Positions 54,637 to 64,000 of a stretch of DNA of 64,000 nt are shown here, piece after piece. How positions within the stretch are numbered: position 1 is the first letter of the stretch; the number at the start of each line of letters is the position of its first letter. The notes under the pieces are model-generated. The model had not been told where the DNA came from. It searched no databases and worked only from the letters and a program-made list of their open reading frames with translations. Made by a program: the position numbers and the translations under genes. Source of the DNA: Aquimonas sp. (GTDB lineage Bacteria; Pseudomonadota; Gammaproteobacteria; Xanthomonadales; Xanthomonadaceae); NCBI GenBank assembly GCA_022241605.1, contig JAKOMQ010000017.1, positions 21,879 to 85,878 on the forward strand, read 5' to 3'.

Positions 54637-56997
54637 ATGTCGCAACCCCTCCGTATCCGCAAGGTAGCCGTGCTCGGCGCCGGCGTCATGGGCGCGCAGA
54701 TCGCCGCCCACCTCGTCAACGCCCAGGTCGAAACCCTGTTGTTCGACCTGCCCTCCAAGGAGGGTGACCCCAGCGCCATCGCCAACAAGGCCATCGCCAA
54801 CCTCGGCAAGCTGTCGCCGGCGCCGTTGGCGCTGCCGCAGCTGGCCGGCGCGCTGGTCGCCGCCAACTACGACCAGCACCTGCCGCTGCTGGCCGACTGC
54901 GATCTGATCATCGAGGCGATCGCCGAGCGCATCGACTGGAAGAAAGACCTCTACGCCAAGGTCGCGCCGCACGTCGCCGCGCACGCCATCTTCGCCACCA
55001 ACACCTCCGGCCTGTCGGTGAACGCGCTGTCCGAAGTGCTGCCCGAGCAGCTGCGCCATCGCTTCTGCGGCGTGCACTTCTTCAACCCGCCGCGTTACAT
55101 GCATCTGGCCGAGCTGATTCCGTCGAAGCACACCGAACAGTCCGTGCTGGATGGCCTCGAAGGTTTCCTCACCACCACGCTCGGCAAGGGCGTGGTGTTC
55201 GCCAAGGACACCCCGAATTTCATCGCCAACCGCGTCGGCACCATGGCGATGATCAGCACCTTCCACCACACCGCGCGCCTTGGCCTCGGTCTTGATGTGG
55301 TCGATGCCCTGACCGGCCCGGGCATTGGCCGGCCGAAGAGCGGCACCTATCGCCTCGCGGACGTGGTCGGCCTCGACACCCTCGGCCATGTGGTTCGCAC
55401 GCTGACCGAAGCCCTCAAGGACGACCCCTGGCACGCGCACTACGTGGTGCCGGCGCCGCTGGCCAAGCTGGTCGAGGCCGGCGCACTGGGCCAGAAGTCC
55501 GGCGCGGGCTTCTACCGCAAGCAGGGCAAGGACATCCTCGTGCTGGACATCGCCAAGGGCGACTACCGCCCCAGCGGCGAGAAGCCGTCCGAGGCGGTGC
55601 AGGCGATCCTCGCCATCCGGAACCCGGGCGAGAAGCTGGCCGCGCTGCGCGCCAGCGATGAGCCGCAGGCCCAGTTCGTGTGGTCGATCCTGTGCGATCT
55701 GTTCCACTACAGCGCCTATCACCTGGCCGACATCTCCAACAGCGCGCGCGAGATCGACTTCGCCATGCGCTGGGGCTACGGCTGGAAGCACGGCCCGTTC
55801 GAAACCTGGCAGGCCGCCGGCTGGAAGCAGGTCGCCGAGTGGATTCGCGAGGACATCGCCGCCGGCAAGACCATGAGCAACGCGCCGCTGCCGGCCTGGG
55901 TGTTCGACGGCCGCGACGGCGTGCACGGCAACGAGGGTTCGTACTCGGCCTCTGCCAACAGCATCAGCCCGCGATCCAAGCACCCGGTGTACGCGCGCCA
56001 GGCCTTCCCGGATCCGCTGCTGGGCGAGACCGCCAAGCCGGGCAAGACGATCTTCGAGAATGCCGGCGTGCGCATGTGGGACGGCGGCGACGACGTTGCC
56101 GTGCTGAGCTTCCTGACCAAAGGCAGCACCGTCAGCGACGCCGTGCTCGACGGCGTGCAGGAGGCCATCGCCCGCGCCGAGCGCGAGCACAAGGGCCTGG
56201 TGATCTGGCAGTACAGCGAGCCCTTCTCCTACGGTGCCGATCTCAAGGGCATGGCCGGCTTTGTTCAGGCCGGCAACATCAATGCGCTGGAGTCGATGAT
56301 CGCGAACTTCCAGGCCACCAGCCAGCGCATCAAGTACGCGCTGGTGCCCGTGGTTGCCGCGGTGCGCGGCATGGCGCTGGGCGGCGGCTGCGAGTTCCAG
56401 ATGCACACTGCTCGCACGGTCGCGGCGCTGGAGAGCTATATCGGTCTCGTAGAAGCCGGCGTCGGCCTGCTGCCTGCGGGCGGCGGCCTGAAAGAGCTGG
56501 CGGTGCGGGCCGGCCAGGCCGGTGGTGATGTGTTCGACAACCTGAAGAAGGCCTTCGAGATCACCGCCATGGGCAAGACCTCGACCTCGGCGCTGGAAGC
56601 CAAGGCCATGGGCCTGCTGCGCCAGGACGATATCGTCGTGTTCAACGCCTTCGAGCTGCTGCATGTCGCCAAGGCCCAGGCCACCGCGCTGTCGGAAAGC
56701 GGCTACCGCCCTGCCCTGCCTGCCCGCGTGCCGGTCGCCGGCGATATCGGTATCGCCACCTTCAAGGCCAACCTGGTGAACATGCTGTCCGGCCGCTTCA
56801 TCAGCGAGCACGACCTGGAAGTCTCCACCCGCATCGCCACCGTGCTGTGCGGCGGCGAAGTCGATCGCGGCAGCGTGGTGGATGAAAACTGGCTGCTCAA
56901 GCTCGAGCGCGAACACTTCTTCGCGCTGGCGCAGATGGAAAAGACCCAGGCCCGCATCGGCCACACGCTCACCACCGGAAAGCCGCTGAGGAATTGA
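54637..56997 (+). CDS. fadN: 3-hydroxyacyl-CoA dehydrogenase / enoyl-CoA hydratase fusion (FadN type)
   Basis: In this 786-residue enzyme the order is reversed from FadB: the NAD-binding dehydrogenase is first (VAVLGAGVMGAQIAAHL, about 8; CGVHFFNPPRYM about 150; then the C-terminal dehydrogenase domains) and the enoyl-CoA hydratase/isomerase domain is last (about 480-680; VVAAVRGMALGGGCEF). This matches the FadN-type protein. It carries out two steps of fatty-acid beta-oxidation. It starts 37 bp after the TetR stop, and the thiolase gene follows 306 bp later. Confidence 0.9.
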   Translation: MSQPLRIRKVAVLGAGVMGAQIAAHLVNAQVETLLFDLPSKEGDPSAIANKAIANLGKLSPAPLALPQLAGALVAANYDQHLPLLADCDLIIEAIAERIDWKKDLYAKVAPHVAAHAIFATNTSGLSVNALSEVLPEQLRHRFCGVHFFNPPRYMHLAELIPSKHTEQSVLDGLEGFLTTTLGKGVVFAKDTPNFIANRVGTMAMISTFHHTARLGLGLDVVDALTGPGIGRPKSGTYRLADVVGLDTLGHVVRTLTEALKDDPWHAHYVVPAPLAKLVEAGALGQKSGAGFYRKQGKDILVLDIAKGDYRPSGEKPSEAVQAILAIRNPGEKLAALRASDEPQAQFVWSILCDLFHYSAYHLADISNSAREIDFAMRWGYGWKHGPFETWQAAGWKQVAEWIREDIAAGKTMSNAPLPAWVFDGRDGVHGNEGSYSASANSISPRSKHPVYARQAFPDPLLGETAKPGKTIFENAGVRMWDGGDDVAVLSFLTKGSTVSDAVLDGVQEAIARAEREHKGLVIWQYSEPFSYGADLKGMAGFVQAGNINALESMIANFQATSQRIKYALVPVVAAVRGMALGGGCEFQMHTARTVAALESYIGLVEAGVGLLPAGGGLKELAVRAGQAGGDVFDNLKKAFEITAMGKTSTSALEAKAMGLLRQDDIVVFNAFELLHVAKAQATALSESGYRPALPARVPVAGDIGIATFKANLVNMLSGRFISEHDLEVSTRIATVLCGGEVDRGSVVDENWLLKLEREHFFALAQMEKTQARIGHTLTTGKPLRN

Positions 56998-57303
56998 TTG
57001 GGAGCCGGGATTTGGGATTCGGGATTGGGGATTCGTAAGGGCAACCGCCGGCAAGCCTTGAGCTTGCGGCAACCGGGCTCACAGCATCCCCGCCCTGCGA
57101 AACTCCGACCCCAAAGACCACGGGATTCAGCAGCGCTCAAACCTAGCCGCAGCCCGAGCCCCTCTCCCCTGGTGGGAGAGGGGTTGGGGAGAGGGGGAAC
57201 AGCTCGCCTCAGGCACTGAGCCCCCGCCCTGAATCCCGAAGCCCGCTCCAGCATTCCAGCCCTCAGCCAACGCACCGCGATCATCTACCCAAGGATCAAA
57301 ACC
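56998..57303. repeat. Intergenic repeats between fadN and fadA
   Basis: The 306-bp spacer starts with tandem GGGATT-type units (about 57008-57036) and has a hairpin in the CCCCTCTCCC / GGGAGAGGGG form (about 57159-57190), followed by purine-rich GGGGAGAGGGGG. These are typical Xanthomonad intergenic repeats. No gene is seen. Confidence 0.6.
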
Positions 57304-58503
<1,200 letters not shown>

Positions 58504-58527
58504 TCGCAACTGTCGTTGACACGCAAT

Positions 58528-58552
58528 GGCCCGGGCATGCCCGGGCCTTTGT
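58528..58552 (+). terminator. Rho-independent terminator after fadA
   Basis: GGCCCGGGCATGCCCGGGCC is a perfect palindrome followed by TTTGT, 24 bp after the thiolase stop. Confidence 0.75.
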
Positions 58553-58849
58553 CGTTCTGGCGCCATCAGTTTCTGAGGCCAAGCCCGAGCGGAACCGGGC
58601 TCCGCGCACCAATTCAACGCGCACCGAACCAGACATCGCAATCGCAACGGCCACGTGCCTAGATGGCAGACGCCCGGCACGGCGCGATCCCCTGCGGCCT
58701 TCTCCCGTGAGCTTCGCCAGCACGCCACCGCGCTTGCCACCTGCGCATCCCGATGCGAGCATCCGATCCACCACCCAGAGCCGCCGACAAAGGCCGCAAG
58801 ATTAGGTGGTACAGCGCGGGCAGCCCGTAGGAACAGGTTGATGATTCGA

Positions 58850-58865
58850 TTGAGAATTTTCTCAA
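58850..58865. promoter_or_regulatory. 16-bp palindrome upstream of STAND gene
   Basis: TTGAGAA and TTCTCAA are perfect 7-bp arms around TT. It is about 130 bp before the GTG start and could bind a dimeric regulator. Confidence 0.4.
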
Positions 58866-58873
58866 GGGCGTCG

Positions 58874-58907
58874 CGAAACAAACTGATTACGCGGCATGTT
58901 TGTTTCG
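58874..58907. promoter_or_regulatory. 10-bp inverted repeat upstream of STAND gene
   Basis: CGAAACAAAC and GTTTGTTTCG are perfect complements with a 14-nt spacer, 8 bp after the previous palindrome. Possible operator or hairpin. Confidence 0.4.
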
Positions 58908-58995
58908 GCCCGTTTCCGTCCAGATACAGTTTGCCAAACGGAGTCAATCCAGCCTTTACGGCACAGCTGAAACTCGCACCCATTAACGAGAGAAC

Positions 58996-61900
58996 GTGAG
59001 CATCGTGAGCGGTATCACCCTTGACTGGACCGCGATTCGCCCGCTTAACGGTGGTCGAGAGAAGGGCTTCGAAGAACTTTGCTCACAGCTCGCTCGCGCG
59101 GAAGCACCTCCTGGTGCGTGTTTCGTTCGGAAGGGAACTCCGGATGCGGGAGTCGAGTGCTACGCGATTCTTGCTGACGCAACGGAATGGGCATGGCAGT
59201 CGAAGTACTTCGACAAGCTCGATCAGACGCAGTGGAGCCAGTTGGATGAGTCCGTCAAGGCAGCCATCGAGAAGCATCCGCAACTCGGTCGCTACTACAT
59301 CTGCATTCCACTGGACCTCTCCGACGCGCGAATCGTAGGGAAGAAGACTGGCACGCAGTGGAAGTCGGCGAAGGATCAATGGGATAAGCGCGTCGCGAAG
59401 TGGCGCGGGTGGGCGCAGGAGAAGAATCGAACCATCGAGTTCGTTTGGTGGGGTAGCAGCGAGATGCTGGAACGCCTCGCTCGAACTGAGAACGTTGGGC
59501 GGATTCGCTTTTGGTTCGACAAGCGCGGCTTCGACGGAGCGTGGTTCTCTGCGCGCCTCGACGAGGCCATCAGGGCGGCCGGGCCTCGGTACACACCCGA
59601 AATTCACGTCGAACTGCCAATCGCCCAACACTTGGATGCGTTCGGGAGAACCCAGAGGTTTTTCAACCGGTTAAAGGCATTGGCCATCCCAGTAAGGGAA
59701 GCCCTTCAGAGGGCCCACTACTCGGAGCACTCAGTCCCCGACACCGAGACTCCGGCGATGACAGCCAGCCTCTCCGAGGCCGTGCAGACGGTGTTAAGCG
59801 CGCTCGGAGCGATTTCTCAAGTCGCAGCCGGACCGCTGCCCTTCAAGAGCGTCGTAGAAAAAATCGAAGCGACAAGCGCGCCGATGCAGATGCTTACCGC
59901 GCACCTCGAGACGCGTGCGGACGAACATGACGCGCAGCGGCCAAAGGACGAGGCTGGTCACAGCCGATACCGTACGAACCCGTTTCGAGAGTGCTGCTAC
60001 ACCCTGTGGCGTCTGGAGTGCGAGTTGCGCGAAGCGGCCGAAGCGTTGCGCCGCGCCCACGAGTTGGCCGCAAGCAGTACGTTGGTCCTGCGCGGCAACG
60101 CGGGCACGGGCAAGACGCATCTCCTCTGCGATGTGGTGAAGCGCCGCGTTGAGGCGCGCCAGCCGACCGTTTTGCTGATGGGTCAACGCTTCGTGAGCAA
60201 CGATGCGCCGTGGCCCCAGGTGCTGCAGCACCTCGACCTTGCGGGCCTATCCGCTGAGGAGTTCATCGGGGCGCTAGAGGCATCAGCGCAGGCGAGTGGC
60301 GAGCGGGCACTGATCGCCATCGACGCAATCAACGAGGGCACGGGATGCACGGTTTGGCCGACTCACTTGGCCGCATTCCTGGCCCAGGTGGAGCGGTCTC
60401 CTTGGATTGGTGTCGTTCTGTCGGTCCGCAGTTCGTACGAGGACGTTGTCATTCCACCTGAGGTACGCGACAGAGCGTTGCTCGTGACGCATAGCGGCTT
60501 TCGCGAGCATGAGTACGACGCCACCAAGACATTCTTCGTCCACTATGGGTTGGAGCTTCCATCGACTCCGCTCCTCGCGCCCGAGTTCCAGAACCCCTTA
60601 TTTCTGAAGACGCTTTGCCGAGGCCTGAACGAACAGGGACACCAGCGGTTGCCGCGCGGCTTCCACGGGATTTCGGCCGTGTTCAACTTGTACCTCGACG
60701 CGGTGAACGCCCGACTGGCCCAACAACTCGGCTACGACGCGCGAACGCCGCTAGTGCGCCGCGCCGTTGATGCTTTCGCGGCAGCTCTCGTAGATGCGAA
60801 CGAGCGGTGGCTGCAGCGTGAACAAGCGGCCCAGGTCGTTGACGCGCTTCTTCCGAACCGAGACTTCGAGCGTTCGCTTTCTCGTGGCCTAGTCGTTGAG
60901 GGTGTCCTTGCCGAGGATTCCCTTCTTCGCGAGAGAGCGACCCGTCACGACGTCGTCTACGTCGCGTATGAGCGCCTTGCCGATCACCTCGTCGCGAAGG
61001 CCCTCCTCGACAAAGTGCCCGCGCCACCGGACTGGGCCGCCGCGTTCTCCGCTGATGGCGTCCTTTCCGCTGCAATTGCAGATGAGTACATCCCGCCCGG
61101 ACTGCTTGAGGCCCTGTTCATTCAGGTCGCCGAACGAACCGACACCGAACTGCTGACGTTCGCTCCGCAGCTGGCGACGCGCTGGGGTACCGGCCACGCC
61201 TTTCGCCAGAGCCTCATCTGGCGGAGCAATGCAGCCTTTTCGGAGGCCACGCGGAAGGTGCTCAACGATCTCTGCGAGAGCGATCAGGACCTGCATGAGA
61301 CGCTGGAGGTCTTGCTCACCGTCGCGACCGTTCCGGAGCACCCGCTCAACGCGACCTTCCTAGACCGGCGGCTGCGCAGAGACGGGATGGCAGATCGTGA
61401 CGCGTGGTGGAGCATCTACCTCTACAGCGCGTGGGGAAGTCACGGAGCGGTCGATCGAGTTGTCGACTGGGCATGGGCCATTGGGAACACGGTTGTCATT
61501 GCCGACGATGCGGTCGACCTCTGTGGCATCGCCCTCGCGTGGATGCTCACGACGTCTCACCGGTTCCTACGCGACCGCGCGACGAAGGCGCTCGTCAACC
61601 TCTACACGGGGCGACTCGCAGGCATGGTCCGGTTGGTCGACCGCTTCGCGGATGTCGATGACCCGTACGTCACGGAGCGCGTCTTCGCCGTCGCCTATGG
61701 GGTCGCGATGCGAAGCGCGGATGCGGACGCTGTCAGTGGGCTCGCCGCGTCCGTCTATAGCCGCGTCTTCGCATCCGGGAGCCCGCCGCCGCACGTCCTC
61801 TTGCGCGACTACGCGCGTGGCGTCGTGGAGCGCGCTATTCATCTCGGCTCGACGATCGAACTCGACGCAGCGCTCTTTCGTCCTCCGTACAAGAGCGAGT

Positions 61901-63696
61901 GGCCGACCATCCCGTCTGAGGAGGACGTCAAGCCGCTGCTTCCAGATTGGTCGAAGGGCTCTCACGACAGCAGGGATCTCGAGTGGAGTCGTAATGTCAT
62001 TGGAACGTCGGTCACGGACTTCGGTGACTTCGCGCGCTACGTCATCGGCACGAACTCGTCCGCAGGATCTCGCGAGTATCTTTCGCTCCAACTGGACGAG
62101 CCACCGTGGACGCCGCCTCCGAGTCCTGCCGAGCAGTTGACCGCGCTTGTCGCCGACCTCTCCGACGATGAGCTGTCAGCATGGCAGGCCTTCGATGTTG
62201 CGGACCGCGCCCATGCGTCGGCTTCTTCTGAGTTCGTACGCGCGTGGTTCGATCAGCGAGAGGGGGCCGACGGTCAACCTGCGCTCGACCTTTTGAATCA
62301 GGAGACGCTCAAAGCGGAACTTGAGAAGGATTGCCCGCCCGAGCTCGTTTCACTCGGGAAGGCCAGGGACGAAGCTGAGCATGCGCTTCAAGCGAGCCTT
62401 TCTGCGGAACACGCGGCGCGCTTGAGCGCGATCAGGGACGCCAAAGAGAACCAGCACGCGGCTAGCCGACCACCACGCTTCGATCTCGGCCAAGTGCAAC
62501 GCTACATCCTCAAGCGCGTCTTCGATCTCGGTTGGACTGTCGAACGCTTCGGGCATTTCGATCGCTTCGTCGTGCGCAGCGACGGACGTGCGGCGACCAA
62601 GCCCGAACGCATGGGCAAGAAGTACCAGTGGATCGCCTACCACGAGATGATGGCGTTTCTCTCCGACCACTTCCAGTATCGAGAAGAGTTCCGCGAAGCT
62701 GGCGACCAGAGCTACCAGGGCCCGTGGCAAGACCACCTGCGGGACATCGATCCCTCATGCACGCTGCGTGCTCTTCCTGGCGGCACTTCATGGGACGGGC
62801 ACGCGCCCGCTTGGTGGGGGGCTACTCCCTACGCCGCATGGGGCCATGAAGCGAGCCCGAGGGCCTGGGTTGCGAAGGTCGACGATCTACCGAAGGTCGA
62901 GGACCTGCTCGTCTGTGTGAACCCTGCAGATGGGTCGCGCTGGCTGAACGGGCACGGCTACTTCAACTGGAAGGAGGAAGCGCCGGCGGATCAGCGCCCA
63001 ACCGACGTGGCGCGGGGCGAACTCTGGTACATCGCGAACGCCTACCTGATTCGAACGTCGGACGCGGACGCCTTCCTGAAGTGGGCCGAGACGGTCGACT
63101 TCATGGGGCGCTGGATGCCGGACCCTCCTCACGTCACCGGGATGTTTCTCGGTGAGCATGGGTGGGCTCCCGCATCTCGCTACTTCCAGAATGCGTACTA
63201 TGGCGACGACGGTTGGACGCAGCCGAGGCAAGGCTGCCCCGTGCGGCTGCGGCAAGTCGCCGTCGAGTATCTCAAGGAGTCCAGCGGCTTCGACTGTTCG
63301 GTGGATGACGGCTACACGCTTCTACTCCCCGCCGAGGAGTTGATGACGAAGCTGGGCCTTCATTGGGCGGGTCGCGGTGCCGAGTTCACGACATCATCGG
63401 GTCAGCTGGTGGCGCAGGACCCGACGGCGAGCGCTCCCGGGCCGAGCACGCTGCTCCTTCGAGCAGACGCTTTGCAGGATCTGCAGCAGCGCGAACAACT
63501 CACTCTTTGCTGGGCCGTCCTCGGTGAGAAACGAGTCTTGAGCGCGGGGCACAACGGCCCGCACCATCCAGCACTGCGCCTTTCGGGCGCTTACGTCCTC
63601 GACGGGGCGAAGCTCAGGGGCTTCGTGAAGCGAATGTTGGATGAGTATGACCCAGGTGGACCACGGCTCATCGACACCTATCAGAGCGAGCGATGA
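58996..63696 (+). CDS. Nuclease-STAND NTPase (Avs/AVAST-like), probable antiphage protein
   Basis: The 1566-residue protein has an N-terminal Mrr-like PD-(D/E)xK nuclease (about 18-90; FEELC, TPDAGVE, AWQSKY with QxK), a STAND/NACHT NTPase (P-loop LRGNAGTGKTHLL about 366; Walker B IAIDAINEG about 441; sensor-like VVLSVRSSYED), a long helical middle (about 640-1000) and a C-terminal region of unknown fold (about 1150-1566). The plan matches AVAST-type Avs proteins, where the C-terminus senses a phage protein and the nuclease is the effector. The type is not settled. GTG 58996 follows GAGAG. Compared with the neighbours, codon use seems less GC-biased. An IS3-family gene abuts its stop codon, so the C-terminus may be trimmed. 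Confidence 0.75.
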   Translation: MSIVSGITLDWTAIRPLNGGREKGFEELCSQLARAEAPPGACFVRKGTPDAGVECYAILADATEWAWQSKYFDKLDQTQWSQLDESVKAAIEKHPQLGRYYICIPLDLSDARIVGKKTGTQWKSAKDQWDKRVAKWRGWAQEKNRTIEFVWWGSSEMLERLARTENVGRIRFWFDKRGFDGAWFSARLDEAIRAAGPRYTPEIHVELPIAQHLDAFGRTQRFFNRLKALAIPVREALQRAHYSEHSVPDTETPAMTASLSEAVQTVLSALGAISQVAAGPLPFKSVVEKIEATSAPMQMLTAHLETRADEHDAQRPKDEAGHSRYRTNPFRECCYTLWRLECELREAAEALRRAHELAASSTLVLRGNAGTGKTHLLCDVVKRRVEARQPTVLLMGQRFVSNDAPWPQVLQHLDLAGLSAEEFIGALEASAQASGERALIAIDAINEGTGCTVWPTHLAAFLAQVERSPWIGVVLSVRSSYEDVVIPPEVRDRALLVTHSGFREHEYDATKTFFVHYGLELPSTPLLAPEFQNPLFLKTLCRGLNEQGHQRLPRGFHGISAVFNLYLDAVNARLAQQLGYDARTPLVRRAVDAFAAALVDANERWLQREQAAQVVDALLPNRDFERSLSRGLVVEGVLAEDSLLRERATRHDVVYVAYERLADHLVAKALLDKVPAPPDWAAAFSADGVLSAAIADEYIPPGLLEALFIQVAERTDTELLTFAPQLATRWGTGHAFRQSLIWRSNAAFSEATRKVLNDLCESDQDLHETLEVLLTVATVPEHPLNATFLDRRLRRDGMADRDAWWSIYLYSAWGSHGAVDRVVDWAWAIGNTVVIADDAVDLCGIALAWMLTTSHRFLRDRATKALVNLYTGRLAGMVRLVDRFADVDDPYVTERVFAVAYGVAMRSADADAVSGLAASVYSRVFASGSPPPHVLLRDYARGVVERAIHLGSTIELDAALFRPPYKSEWPTIPSEEDVKPLLPDWSKGSHDSRDLEWSRNVIGTSVTDFGDFARYVIGTNSSAGSREYLSLQLDEPPWTPPPSPAEQLTALVADLSDDELSAWQAFDVADRAHASASSEFVRAWFDQREGADGQPALDLLNQETLKAELEKDCPPELVSLGKARDEAEHALQASLSAEHAARLSAIRDAKENQHAASRPPRFDLGQVQRYILKRVFDLGWTVERFGHFDRFVVRSDGRAATKPERMGKKYQWIAYHEMMAFLSDHFQYREEFREAGDQSYQGPWQDHLRDIDPSCTLRALPGGTSWDGHAPAWWGATPYAAWGHEASPRAWVAKVDDLPKVEDLLVCVNPADGSRWLNGHGYFNWKEEAPADQRPTDVARGELWYIANAYLIRTSDADAFLKWAETVDFMGRWMPDPPHVTGMFLGEHGWAPASRYFQNAYYGDDGWTQPRQGCPVRLRQVAVEYLKESSGFDCSVDDGYTLLLPAEELMTKLGLHWAGRGAEFTTSSGQLVAQDPTASAPGPSTLLLRADALQDLQQREQLTLCWAVLGEKRVLSAGHNGPHHPALRLSGAYVLDGAKLRGFVKRMLDEYDPGGPRLIDTYQSER

Positions 63697-64000
63697 CGGG
63701 GTTCTACCCCGTTTCTGCGGACGGTTTGAACAAGGCTGAAAACCTACGGTCCCGGCGGGCGACTCTACGTCGCATCCGGGGGTTGTGGAACCGCTCGATG
63801 TAGTCGAACAGATCGACCCGGGCCTCGTCACGGGTCCGGTAGTTCTGGTGGTGCACGCGCTCCCGCTTGAGCTGCCCGAAGAAGCCCTCGCAGGCGGCGT
63901 TGTCAGCGCAGTGGCCGGCTGCGCTCATGCTGCTCACCAGGGCGTTCTGATCCAGAAACCTCTGGTAGTCCCCGCTGATGAATTGCCCGCCCCGGTCCGA
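63694..64000 (-). mobile_element. IS3-family insertion sequence, partial
   Basis: A transposase gene end is on the minus strand. The element end probably lies near 63694, where TGACGGGGTTC looks like an IS3-type end starting TG. The other end is outside the window. Confidence 0.65.
63704..64000 (-). CDS. IS3-family transposase (OrfB) C-terminus, cut by the window
   Basis: The last 98 codons read on the minus strand from the window edge. They include the integrase-core end: SDRGGQFISGDY with the second catalytic Asp and NAACEGFFGQLKRE with the catalytic Glu, then YRTRDEARVDLFDYIERFHNP, typical of IS3-family OrfB. The N-terminus lies beyond 64000, so intactness cannot be judged. Confidence 0.88.
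   Translation of the reverse strand, partial: SDRGGQFISGDYQRFLDQNALVSSMSAAGHCADNAACEGFFGQLKRERVHHQNYRTRDEARVDLFDYIERFHNPRMRRRVARRDRRFSALFKPSAETG

Larger units (their letters stand above)
58504..58995. other. Intergenic region upstream of the nuclease-STAND gene
   Basis: 492 bp with no supported gene. It holds the fadA terminator and two palindromes near the right end, listed separately. The rest has no recognised feature. It may be the left boundary of an acquired segment, but no repeat or tRNA marks it. Confidence 0.45.

Noticed and set aside
54511..57072. Long minus-strand open frame opposite fadN
   Set aside because: It is Ala/Gly/His/Gln-rich, matches no family, and lies over a gene with clear domain motifs in the other strand. 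High GC makes such shadows common.

Overview
The window is a high-GC (by eye about two thirds G+C) chromosomal segment of a gammaproteobacterium, most likely of the Lysobacterales (Xanthomonadales). The evidence is a complete pilGHIJK-chpABC (Pil-Chp) cluster divergent from gshB-tonB-yqgE-ruvX-pyrB, an ndk-rlmN-pilF-rodZ-yfgM-bamB-der block, a PsrA-like regulator beside fatty-acid oxidation genes, and Xanthomonad-style intergenic repeats. No species can be named from the sequence alone.

Layout. 1-3.1 kb: cNMP/CBS/DUF294 protein and a DnaQ-like exonuclease. 3.2-17.7 kb (minus): eight-gene chemosensory system for type IV pili. 18.1-22.0 kb (plus): glutathione synthase, TonB-like protein, YqgE, RuvX and aspartate carbamoyltransferase. 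22.3-24.9 kb (minus): secreted M36 metalloprotease. 25.2-27.7 kb: parE and a VOC protein. 27.7-32.7 kb (minus): GGDEF/EAL protein, cyclase-FHA protein, FMN glutamate-synthase-like protein and a small acidic protein. 32.69-41.77 kb: an integrated element at tRNA-Leu(UAA). 42.0-44.8 kb: cysD-cysNC. 45.1-53.6 kb (minus): the ndk...der block plus moeA-like and moeB-rhodanese genes. 53.9-58.5 kb: PsrA-like TetR regulator and a fadN/fadA-type beta-oxidation pair. 59.0-63.7 kb: a 1566-residue nuclease-STAND NTPase, probably an antiphage protein. 63.7-64.0 kb: the end of an IS3-family transposase gene, cut by the window edge.

The integrated element is about 9.08 kb and is bounded by a perfect 18-bp direct repeat; one copy is the 3' end of the tRNA gene. 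It carries a P4-type integrase, an AlpA-like regulator, a chain of nine genes whose junctions all overlap by 1-8 nt and which ends in a CHC2 zinc-finger primase fragment and an AAA+ helicase-like ATPase, and then a lone HK97-type major capsid gene without recognisable terminase, portal, protease or tail genes. It looks like a phage satellite or a strongly reduced prophage.

Three points deserve attention: the nuclease-STAND gene that ends at an IS boundary, the capsid-only satellite-like element, and a family of REP-like inverted-repeat elements at the 3' ends of several genes, mostly between convergent genes. Type IV pili link several host genes: the Pil-Chp system at the left and PilF at the right.
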